Source of the DNA: JBFMFH01 sp040752275
GTDB taxonomy: Bacteria > Acidobacteriota > Vicinamibacteria > Vicinamibacterales > JAKQTR01
DNA: 55,454 bases
Direction: 5' to 3'
Assembly: GCA_040752275.1 (NCBI GenBank)
Contig: JBFMFH010000105.1
Location: 1 to 55,454 of the forward strand
Shown here piece by piece: positions 8,397 to 15,473 of this stretch. A model generated the notes under the pieces. That model saw only the letters and a list, made by a program, of their open reading frames with translations, had not been told where the DNA came from and did no database searches. A program made the position numbers and the translations under genes. Positions within the stretch are counted from its first letter, which is position 1. Each line of letters begins with the position of its first letter.

Positions 8397-8431
8397 CCCC
8401 TGGAGTTGTCAACTATATTGTGTTGTTACCC
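8397..8431. repeat. Right terminal inverted repeat of the IS1595-type element
   Basis: Plus strand reads CCCCTGGAGTTGTCAACT, then ATATTGTGTTGTTACCC. Bases 8397-8414 are the exact reverse complement of 4657-4674. It also supplies the TAG that ends the neighbouring gene fragment. Confidence 0.75.
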
Positions 8432-8514
8432 TCCACTGGGTCGGCCGTGTAGAGCCGGACGGCTGTGTCTTCCCGGTCCCAGCGAATGATGGTCTGCTGT
8501 TCAGCCCTGAGCAT
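8413..8514 (-). pseudogene. N-terminal fragment of a small conserved protein, cut by the element
   Basis: The minus-strand frame starts at ATG 8514 and reads MLRAEQQTIIRWDREDTAVR then LYTADP before running into the element end, where it stops at TAG 8413. The pattern QT.I.WDR.D..A..YTA.P resembles the start of a small protein family of about 80-110 aa common in phage and mobile regions. The missing C-terminal part would be expected beyond the left end of the element, but I could not read a convincing continuation there. No function assigned. Confidence 0.45.
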
Positions 8515-8540
8515 GGTGTCCTCCGATCGGTGGGCTGACC

Positions 8541-9527
8541 GTGAGCATCAACTGGCCTTCTTCCGCCACCCCGGCCCCAGCTGGTTGGGGAGCACATCAG
8601 CGACGACAGACCATGTTCTGCTACCGATCGATCGGGGGTGAGAGCGGCACCGGGAAGGAAGTCGTCGCCAGGGCGATTCATGCGTTGTCGAAATCGCCCC
8701 CCGACAGGTTCGTCCCGTTCAATTGCGCGGCCGTGCCCAAGGACCTGGTCGAGAGCCAGTTGTTCGGCTACCGCAAGGGCTCGTACACCGGGGCGGTCGA
8801 GTCGTTCATGGGAATCCTCCGCAGCACCAGCGGGGGCACGCTCTTTCTCGACGAGGTGGCAGATCTGTCCCCCGAGATGCAACCGAAGCTCCTCCGCTTC
8901 CTCGACAGGGGCGAGGTGCTGCCCCTCGGAGAGGTGACGCCACATCACGTGTCCCTGCGCGTCATCGCCGCCGCGAACGCCAACCTCGAGGAACTGGTGC
9001 GGGCAGGCCGCTTCCGAGCGGACCTCTATTACCGCCTCTCGATCATCCACCTCCACATTCCCCCGCTCCGGGAACGCTGGGACGACATCCTGCCCCTGGC
9101 CCGCCATTTCCTCGATGGCTTCTGCGCCAGGTACCGCAAGACGGCGGTCTCGTTATCCACCGACGTTCAACGCGCCCTCCTCGACTACCACTGGCCGGGC
9201 AACGTCAGGGAGCTGGCAAACGTGATCAACGGGCTCGTGGTCTTCGCCAAGCCGGGCAGCGTCGTGACAATGGACATGCTGCCCGCGCACGTCACCCACG
9301 CCGAGCCCCGGCGGCAGCCCCCATCCACGCAGATGGGGGGATACCTCACCGTCGCCCTGGACCGTCCCCTGCAGGAAACGCTGGATCGCGTCGAGCAGGC
9401 AGCCATCGAACGGGCGCTGCTGCACTCGCGCGGACGGGCGACGGAGACGGCCAAACGCCTGGGACTCTCGAGGAAGGGTCTGTACCTGAAGCGCCGCAGG
9501 CTGGGCTGGGCCAACGGCAGAGCCTGA
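8541..9527 (+). pseudogene. Sigma54-dependent activator lacking its N-terminal part
   Basis: The frame covers most of a sigma54 AAA+ activator: Walker A GESGTGKE (33-40), Walker B GTLFLDE (99-105), the sigma54-contact loop as GSYTGA (80-85) rather than GAFTGA, the R-finger region RFRADLYYRLSI, and a C-terminal FIS-type HTH (ATETAKRLGLSRKGLY). The first 30 residues (from a GTG) do not look like the family. The helix that normally precedes Walker A and any sensory domain are missing, so the fold begins abruptly at the P loop. It sits 110 bp from the IS end, and truncation by rearrangement is likely. It could still make a protein, but normal control is lost. Confidence 0.7.
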
Positions 9528-9546
9528 GGCGCGGCGCCGGGCCCGC

Positions 9547-9660
9547 TCACCGCCAAGCCACCTTCTTGAACACCGGCCTCAGCACCGAAAGCGCACGCGC
9601 GATCTCCGGAGCGATGGCGCACGCGTAGCCTACCCGCCCGCGCGAATGCCTCGCGATCGC
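9547..9660 (-). pseudogene. Possible C-terminal remnant of an unknown protein
   Basis: One minus-strand frame ends ARHSRGRVGYACAIAPEIAR, then ALSVLRPVFKKVAWR and TGA. The composition looks protein-like, but upstream it would run into ileS on the other strand with no plausible start, so any gene is truncated. Family not recognised. Confidence 0.2.
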
Positions 9661-9674
9661 GCATGTCCTGAGAC

Positions 9675-9680
9675 TAGAAT
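9675..9680 (+). promoter_or_regulatory. Candidate -10 element of the ileS operon
   Basis: TAGAAT lies 12 bp before the ileS ATG, implying a very short leader. No clear -35 match at 16-18 bp. The same TAGAAT recurs at better-supported promoters in this window. Confidence 0.35.
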
Positions 9681-9692
9681 GACAGGATCGCC

Positions 9693-12533
9693 ATGCGTGA
9701 CTGGAAAGACACCCTGAACCTTCCCCGAACGGGGTTCTCGATGAAGGCCAACCTGCAGGCCAGCGAGCCGCAGATGCTGGCCCACTGGGACGCCACGCGC
9801 CTCTACGAAAAGCTCCGCGAACGGCGCCGCGGCGCACGGGTCTTCATCCTCCACGACGGGCCCCCCTACGCAAACGGCAACATCCATCTCGGCACGACCC
9901 TGAACAAGGTGCTCAAGGACATCGTCGTCCGATCGCGATCGATGATGGGGCATGACGCGCCCTACGTGCCGGGCTGGGACTGCCACGGACTGCCGATCGA
10001 ACTGAAGGTCGTGAAGGAGCTCGGCCCGAGGCGCCGCGACATGAGCGTCGCGGAGTTCCGCCGCGCCTGCCGCGCCTACGCGGCGCGCTTCGTCGACATC
10101 CAGCGCGAGGAATTCAGGCGCCTCGGCGTCCTCGGAGACTGGTCGGATCCGTACCTGACGATGGACTTCCGCTACCAGGCCGCCATCGTGCGGGCCCTCG
10201 GAAGGTTCGTCGAACAGGGCATGGTCTACAAGGGCAAGAAGCCGGTGCACTGGTGCATCCACTGCCGCACGGCGCTGGCCGAGGCCGAGGTGGAGTACGA
10301 GGACCACACCTCGCCCTCGATCTACGTGGAGTTCCCGCTCGGCGACCACGGGTCCGCCGACCTCGTGTCCCGGGTCCCGGCACTCGCGGGTCTGCCCGGT
10401 TCCGCGCTCATCTGGACGACGACGCCCTGGACGATCCCGTCGAACCTGGCGCTGGCCTTCCACCCCGAAGCCCGGTACGGCGCGTATGACATCGACGGGC
10501 GGTTCGTCGTGGTGGCTGAAACCCTCGCCGAGCAGCTCGCGCAGGCGCTGGGCCGCGAGTTCGGCGCGCCAATCGCCCGGATGCCGGGTTCGGTGTTCGA
10601 CGGCGTTCGCTTCAGGCACCCGCTGTACGCCCGCGATTCGCTCGGCGTGACGGCCGACTACGTCACGCTCGACACAGGCACGGGCGTCGTACACACGGCC
10701 CCGGGCCACGGGTCCGACGACTTCCACACGGGCGTGAAGTACGGCATGGAGATCTACGCCCCGGTGGACGGAGACGGCCGGTTCCTGCCCGAGGTGGAAC
10801 GCTTCGCGGGATTGACGGTGTTCGAAGCCAACCCGAAGGTGGAGCAGGCGCTGGCCGAGGCGGGACGCCTCTGGAAGAGCGAGCGCTTCTCCCATTCGTA
10901 CCCCCACTGCTGGCGGTGCCACAACCCGGTCATCTTCCTGGCGACCTCCCAGTGGTTCATCGGCCTCGACGACACGGGTCTGCGGCGCAAGGCCATCGCC
11001 GAAACGGCCCGGGTCGCGTGGCATCCCGCCTGGGGCGGCGAGCGCATGCGGGGCATGTTCGAGAGCCGGCCGGACTGGTGCATCTCGCGGCAACGCGCGT
11101 GGGGGGTCCCGATTCCGGCGGTGACGTGCACGGCGTGCGGCACCGCGACGCTGACGGCCGAGCTGGTCGAGCAAGCGGCGCTGGCCTTCGAGCAGGACGG
11201 CGCGGAGGCCTGGTACGAACGGCCGGTGAGCGATTTCGTCCCGCCCGGCTTCACCTGCCCGTCGTGCGGCGGAGAGGCGTTCGACCGCGAGACCGACATC
11301 CTGGATGTGTGGTTCGACTCGGGCTCCAGCCACGAGGCCGTGCTGTCGGTACACCCGGAGCTGCGCTGGCCGGCCGATCTCTACCTGGAGGGCTCCGACC
11401 AGTACCGCGGGTGGTTCCAGAGCTCGATGCTGGTCGCCCTGGGCACCCGGGGCCGGGCGCCCTATGAGGGCGTGCTCACGCACGGCATGGTCGTCACCGA
11501 GGACGGCAAGAAGATGTCGAAGTCGCTCGGCAACGACATCCCGCCGGGCCGCGTCATCAACGAGAGCGGCGCCGAAATCCTCCGGTTGTGGGTGGCCAGC
11601 GTCGACTTCCGCGAAGAGGTGCGGTTCGGCCCGGAGATCATCGCCCGCGTCGTCGAAGCGTACCGCAAGTTCCGGAACACGCTGCGCATCCTGGCAGCCA
11701 ACCTGGCCGATCGGGACGGCGCTTTCGATCCGGCCGGCGACGCGGTTCCGCACGACCGGCTGCTCGAAGTCGACCGCTACGCGCTCGCCCGCTACGAAGA
11801 CCTCTCGAGGCGCATCCGTCAGGCCTACGACGCGTACGACTTCCCGGCGGTCTTCCAGGCGGTCAACGCGTTCCTCACGGTGGACATGAGCGCCTTCTAC
11901 GTGGACGTCTCGAAGGACCGGTTGTACACGCTCGCCGCCGGCGCGCTCCCGCGCCGCTCTGCCCAGACGGCCATGTACACGATCGCCGACGGGCTGGCCC
12001 GGCTGATTGCGCCCATCCTCCCCGTGCTCGCCGAGGACTTCTGGCGCCACCTTCCCGGCGAACGGGAGGAGTCGGTCCATCTCTCGGTCTTCCCCGAAGA
12101 CGACGACCGGCTGGTGGATGGCGACCTGGTCGAACGCTGGCAGAGGCTCCTCAAGGTGCGCGCGGCCGTGAACGTGGAACTCGAGAAGCTCCGGCAGGCG
12201 AAGGTCATCGGCCAGTCGCTCGAGGCCCGAGTCACGCTTCGCGCCACCGGCAGCCTGGCGGCCCTGCTCCGCCGCCACCAGGCCGACCTCCCGATGCTGT
12301 TCATCGTGTCCGAGGTGGACGAGATTGCGGACGCGGCCTCTTCGACCGAAACGAACGGCCCGGCGGCGGTCTGGGCCGAGTCCGACACCTCCGCGGTCTT
12401 TATTGAGGTGTCGAGGGCCCGTGGCATCCGCTGCGACCGCTGCTGGCGGTATGTGCCGGTCGTCTCGGCCTCGCCGGGCCGCGAAGGCGTCTGCCCGCGC
12501 TGCGAAGAGGCGCTTGCGGGGCGCGCCACGTGA
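9693..12533 (+). CDS. ileS: Isoleucyl-tRNA synthetase
   Basis: Charges tRNA-Ile in the cytoplasm and edits valine. The 946 aa contain the class I signature PPYANGNIHLGT (HIGH box, here HLGT as in many bacteria), the WDCHGLPIE block, the CP1 editing domain (TTPWTIPSN, GTGVVHTAPGHGSDD), the KMSKS loop (KKMSKSLGND) and a C-terminal zinc ribbon (CDRCWRYVPV ... CPRCEEAL). The C-terminal ribbon marks the usual bacterial type 1 enzyme. It starts at ATG 9693. Its stop overlaps the lspA GTG (GTGA), giving an ileS-lspA-lgt operon, a widespread arrangement for ileS-lspA. Confidence 0.98.
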   Translation: MRDWKDTLNLPRTGFSMKANLQASEPQMLAHWDATRLYEKLRERRRGARVFILHDGPPYANGNIHLGTTLNKVLKDIVVRSRSMMGHDAPYVPGWDCHGLPIELKVVKELGPRRRDMSVAEFRRACRAYAARFVDIQREEFRRLGVLGDWSDPYLTMDFRYQAAIVRALGRFVEQGMVYKGKKPVHWCIHCRTALAEAEVEYEDHTSPSIYVEFPLGDHGSADLVSRVPALAGLPGSALIWTTTPWTIPSNLALAFHPEARYGAYDIDGRFVVVAETLAEQLAQALGREFGAPIARMPGSVFDGVRFRHPLYARDSLGVTADYVTLDTGTGVVHTAPGHGSDDFHTGVKYGMEIYAPVDGDGRFLPEVERFAGLTVFEANPKVEQALAEAGRLWKSERFSHSYPHCWRCHNPVIFLATSQWFIGLDDTGLRRKAIAETARVAWHPAWGGERMRGMFESRPDWCISRQRAWGVPIPAVTCTACGTATLTAELVEQAALAFEQDGAEAWYERPVSDFVPPGFTCPSCGGEAFDRETDILDVWFDSGSSHEAVLSVHPELRWPADLYLEGSDQYRGWFQSSMLVALGTRGRAPYEGVLTHGMVVTEDGKKMSKSLGNDIPPGRVINESGAEILRLWVASVDFREEVRFGPEIIARVVEAYRKFRNTLRILAANLADRDGAFDPAGDAVPHDRLLEVDRYALARYEDLSRRIRQAYDAYDFPAVFQAVNAFLTVDMSAFYVDVSKDRLYTLAAGALPRRSAQTAMYTIADGLARLIAPILPVLAEDFWRHLPGEREESVHLSVFPEDDDRLVDGDLVERWQRLLKVRAAVNVELEKLRQAKVIGQSLEARVTLRATGSLAALLRRHQADLPMLFIVSEVDEIADAASSTETNGPAAVWAESDTSAVFIEVSRARGIRCDRCWRYVPVVSASPGREGVCPRCEEALAGRAT

Positions 12534-13108
12534 ACGACGGCAGGCCTCTCTCCGACTCCAGACCGCCTGTTGCGGATCCGCCGGCGCGGAGCGGCGAGGT
12601 TCGACGATGGGCGTGGCGGGAGCGCCGGCTCGAACTGGCGCTGATCCCGGCCATCATCGTGGCCGACCAGGTCACGAAGGCGCTCGTGCGGGCCCGCATT
12701 CCCCTCTACGACACGGTCGAGATCGTCCCGGGCTGGCTCAACCTCACGCACATCGAGAACACGGGCGCGGCCTTCGGCCTGCTGGGAGGCGCGGAGCTGC
12801 CGTACAAGGCCGCCGTGCTGTCGATCGTCGCGGTGATCGCGCTCCTCGGCTTCGCCGTGTACTCGACCCTCGCCTCGCCCCACGACCGGCAGGCGCGCGC
12901 CGGGTTCGCCCTGATCATCGCCGGCGCGGCCGGCAACCTCTTCGATCGGATCCGCTTCGGGGCCGTGACCGACTTCGTCGACGTCGTGCTCTGGGGCTGG
13001 CATTTCTGGGTGTTCAACGTCGCGGACTCGGCCATCACGGTGGGCGTGATCGCCGTCATCCTCGATTCACTCCTCCCGGAGCGCTCACGTGTACCCTCGT
13101 CTTCTTGA
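12530..13108 (+). CDS. lspA: Lipoprotein signal peptidase II
   Basis: Inner-membrane aspartyl protease that removes signal peptides from prolipoproteins. The 192 aa have four membrane helices and both catalytic Asp motifs: GNLFDRIRFGAVTDFVD and FNVADSAI, with NTGAAFGLL before them. The GTG at 12530 overlaps the ileS stop. It gives an N-terminal extension of about 35 polar residues before the first helix, so a later start is possible. The 3' end overlaps lgt by 20 bp. Lgt acts just before LspA on the same substrates, so the pairing is functional. Confidence 0.96.
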   Translation: MNDGRPLSDSRPPVADPPARSGEVRRWAWRERRLELALIPAIIVADQVTKALVRARIPLYDTVEIVPGWLNLTHIENTGAAFGLLGGAELPYKAAVLSIVAVIALLGFAVYSTLASPHDRQARAGFALIIAGAAGNLFDRIRFGAVTDFVDVVLWGWHFWVFNVADSAITVGVIAVILDSLLPERSRVPSSS

Positions 13109-13913
13109 GCTCGGCCCCATCACGGTGTACAGCTACGGCGTCCTGCTGGCGAGCGCCTACCTGCTCGGCCTCTACATGGCGGTCAGGCGCGCCCGGCGCT
13201 CCGGGATCGACGGCGACCGGGTGCTGGACCTCGGCATCTACGTCATCGTCTCGGCGCTTGCCGGCGCGAAACTGCTGCTGCTCATCGTCGACTTCGACTA
13301 CTTCCGGCAGAACCCGGGCGAACTCTGGACGCTCGTGCGCTCGGGCGGCGTCTTCTACGGGGGGCTGGTCGTCGCGTTCCTGGTGGCCTTCTGGTACGTG
13401 CGGCGCCACAAGCTCCCGGTCTGGCCCACCGCCGACGCCATCGCCCCCGGCATCGCCCTCGGCCACGTCGTCGGGCGGATGGGCTGCGTCCTGGCCGGCT
13501 GCTGCTACGGCCGGCCGGCGACGCTCCCCTGGGCGATCACGTTCTCGGATTCGTTCGCGGCCACGAACGTCGGCACTCCCCTGCACGTGGCGCTGCACCC
13601 GACGCAGTTGTACGACGCGGGCGCGGAACTGCTGATCCTGGCGTTCCTCCTGGCAACCGAGCGGCGCGGCCGCGCGTTCCCGGGCCGGACGTTCTGGCTC
13701 TACATCCTCCTCTACGGGGTGTCACGCTTCGTCGTCGAGTTCTACCGCGGCGACCCGCGCGGGATGCTCTGGGGCCTGCCGACCTCGCAGATCATCTCGC
13801 TCGTGGTCGTACCCGTCGCGCTCGTCATGCTCGTGGTGCTCTCGCGGCGTGCCGCGACGATGGGGACGGGAATCGCGCCGCCGGCCGGCACGAAGAAGCG
13901 AGGGCACCGCTAG
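13089..13913 (+). CDS. lgt: Prolipoprotein diacylglyceryl transferase
   Basis: Inner-membrane enzyme that moves diacylglycerol from phosphatidylglycerol onto the lipobox Cys, the first step of lipoprotein maturation. The 274 aa begin MYPRLLELGPITVYSYG, typical of the family, from a GTG at 13089. Several membrane helices are visible, with the Lgt signature GRMGCVLAGCCYGRPA, the HPTQLYDA block and the R-rich GVSRFVVEFYRGD segment. It overlaps lspA by 20 bp; rluD follows after 15 bp. Confidence 0.96.
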   Translation: MYPRLLELGPITVYSYGVLLASAYLLGLYMAVRRARRSGIDGDRVLDLGIYVIVSALAGAKLLLLIVDFDYFRQNPGELWTLVRSGGVFYGGLVVAFLVAFWYVRRHKLPVWPTADAIAPGIALGHVVGRMGCVLAGCCYGRPATLPWAITFSDSFAATNVGTPLHVALHPTQLYDAGAELLILAFLLATERRGRAFPGRTFWLYILLYGVSRFVVEFYRGDPRGMLWGLPTSQIISLVVVPVALVMLVVLSRRAATMGTGIAPPAGTKKRGHR

Positions 13914-13928
13914 GCCGGGCCGCCTCCG

Positions 13929-14906
13929 ATGCCGCGCATCGATCTCGTCGTGTCACCGGATGACGCAGGCGGGCGACTGGATCAGTTTCTCGCCGCCCAC
14001 GTGCCGGGATGCTCACGCTCGCAGATCCAGCGGCTCATCAAGGACGGACACGTCCGCATCGGCAGTCGCGACGCGAAGGCGAATCTCGCGACGCGGACCG
14101 GCGAAGAGGTGTCGATCGACCTTCCGGACCCGGAGCCCGCCCGACCGCTGGCCGAGCCGCTCCCGCTCGATACCCTGTTCGAAGACGGCGACCTCATCGT
14201 TGTCAACAAGCCGGCCGGGATGGTCGTGCACCCGGCTCCCGGACACCCCGGGGGCACGCTGGTCAACGCCCTGCTCCACCACGTCAGCGATCTGAGCGGC
14301 GTCGGAGGGGAGCTGCGGCCGGGACTGGTGCACCGCCTGGACCGGGGCACGTCCGGCGTGATGGTGATCGCCAAGCACGACGCCGCCCACCGCGAGCTGG
14401 CCCGGCAGTTCCACGACCGCGAGGTCGAGAAGGAGTATGCGGTGCTGGCGTGGGGCGAAGTGCAGCAGGGCCGCCGCATCGACGCGGCCATCGGCCGCGA
14501 TCCGCGCGACCGCACGAAGATGTCGTCGCGGGCGCGACGGGCGCGCACCGCGGTGACGCGCGTGACGAAGTCACGCTTCCTGCGCGGCGCCTCGTACCTG
14601 CACGTGGCCATCGCCACGGGGCGGACGCACCAGATCCGCGTGCACCTCAGCGCCATCGGCCATCCTATCGTCGGAGACGCCACCTACGGGGGCGTCCGCC
14701 GGCAGATGCCCGCGCACCTGCGCCCAATCCAACGCCTGGAGCGCCCGTTCCTCCACGCCATGCGGCTGGCCTTCACGCACCCGTCCGACCCGGAACGCCG
14801 GATGGAGTTCACGGCGCCGCTGCCTCACGATCTCGACAGCGTGCTGCGGGAGATCCTGCAGCGACTGGAGCGGGATTCGGGATTCTGGATTCGGGATTCG
14901 AGATGA
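13929..14906 (+). CDS. rluD: 23S rRNA pseudouridine synthase, RluD type
   Basis: Isomerises uridines in 23S rRNA. The 325 aa show an N-terminal S4 RNA-binding domain (about 15-75, GGRLDQFLA..SRSQIQRLIKDG), the NKPAGMVVHP motif, the catalytic loop HRLDRGTSGVMV with its Asp, and TGRTHQIRVHL near the C-terminus. The last 11 or so residues (RDSGFWIRDSR) are encoded by a GGGATTC heptamer repeat, so the native C-terminus has probably been replaced or extended by repeat DNA. Position in the ileS-lspA-lgt cluster is common. Confidence 0.93.
   Translation: MPRIDLVVSPDDAGGRLDQFLAAHVPGCSRSQIQRLIKDGHVRIGSRDAKANLATRTGEEVSIDLPDPEPARPLAEPLPLDTLFEDGDLIVVNKPAGMVVHPAPGHPGGTLVNALLHHVSDLSGVGGELRPGLVHRLDRGTSGVMVIAKHDAAHRELARQFHDREVEKEYAVLAWGEVQQGRRIDAAIGRDPRDRTKMSSRARRARTAVTRVTKSRFLRGASYLHVAIATGRTHQIRVHLSAIGHPIVGDATYGGVRRQMPAHLRPIQRLERPFLHAMRLAFTHPSDPERRMEFTAPLPHDLDSVLREILQRLERDSGFWIRDSR
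14872..14899 (+). repeat. Heptamer repeat (GGGATTC) x4 inside the rluD 3' end
   Basis: Four tandem 7-mers: GGGATTC, GGGATTC, TGGATTC, GGGATTC. They stay in frame and finish just before the TGA, so the repeat supplies the protein's C-terminus. Confidence 0.85.
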
Positions 14907-14913
14907 GGTCTCC

Positions 14914-15447
14914 ATGGAACCCACTGCTCGGTGCCTGTCGAGCGAGCGCCGCTTCGCGGGCCGCATCTTTTCCGTCACGGTCGACCGCGTCCGCATGCCG
15001 AACGGCCGCGAGGTCACGCTCGACATCGTCCGCCATCCGGGATCGGTGGTCCTGATTCCGATGCAGGACGCGGGGCACGTCGTGCTCATCCGCCAGTACC
15101 GCTACGCGCTCGAGCGGTGGATCTGGGAGCTGCCGGCCGGCGGCCTCGAGGCGGGCGAGGATCCCGCGACGGCGGCGGCCCGCGAGTGCGAGGAGGAGGT
15201 CGGTCTCGTGCCGGGCCGTGTCGAGCTTCTGGGCGCCTGGTATCCGACGCCCGGCTTCGTCACCGAGGTCATGACCTACTACCGGCTCACCGAGCTGCGC
15301 GCGCCGGATCCCCACGGCCCTCGGGCCGAGCGGGACGAGGACGAGGACCTGCGGGTCCAGGTGTTCTCGGTCGAGCGGGCGCGCGAGATGGTGGACCGCG
15401 GGGAGATCGTCGATCTGAAGACCGCCTGGGGACTGACGCTCATCTGA
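14914..15447 (+). CDS. NUDIX hydrolase, ADP-ribose pyrophosphatase type
   Basis: 177-aa enzyme likely hydrolysing ADP-ribose or a similar nucleoside diphosphate sugar. The NUDIX box is complete: GGLEAGEDPATAAARECEEE then VGL, with RQYRYALERWIWELPAGG upstream as in NudF-type proteins and YPTPGFVTEVM downstream. Seven bp separate it from rluD, so it probably ends the ileS operon. It converges with the ADOP permease 26 bp away. Substrate cannot be fixed from sequence alone. Confidence 0.9.
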   Translation: MEPTARCLSSERRFAGRIFSVTVDRVRMPNGREVTLDIVRHPGSVVLIPMQDAGHVVLIRQYRYALERWIWELPAGGLEAGEDPATAAARECEEEVGLVPGRVELLGAWYPTPGFVTEVMTYYRLTELRAPDPHGPRAERDEDEDLRVQVFSVERAREMVDRGEIVDLKTAWGLTLI

Positions 15448-15473
15448 GGACGCGAGCCTGGGTGCGGCCGCTC

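Larger units (their letters stand above)
4644..8431. mobile_element. IS1595-family transporter IS carrying an R-M-Vsr cassette
   Basis: The segment is bounded by inverted repeats that share a perfect 18-bp block (left 4657-4674, right 8397-8414). Outside that block, GGGGCAAC on the left and GGGTAACAAC on the right resemble each other less closely. Inside, all on the minus strand, are an IS1595-type transposase, a C5-methyltransferase, a PD-(D/E)XK endonuclease, a 54-aa protein, Vsr and a decayed Cys-rich frame. The exact outer boundaries are uncertain by a few bases. I found no matching 8-bp direct repeat immediately outside, so the insertion is old, rearranged, or the ends are placed slightly wrong. 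Passenger genes are known in the IS1595 family. This layout is read directly from the sequence; mobility is inferred. Confidence 0.75.

Noticed and set aside
4636..8439. 8-bp target-site duplication flanking the IS1595-type element
   Set aside because: The 8 bases outside each proposed end (CGCTAATT and TCCACTGG) do not match, nor do close alternatives.
9630..12278. 882-aa antisense open frame over ileS
   Set aside because: Low-complexity Arg/Glu/Gly/His composition typical of a GC-rich shadow of a real gene; no motifs.
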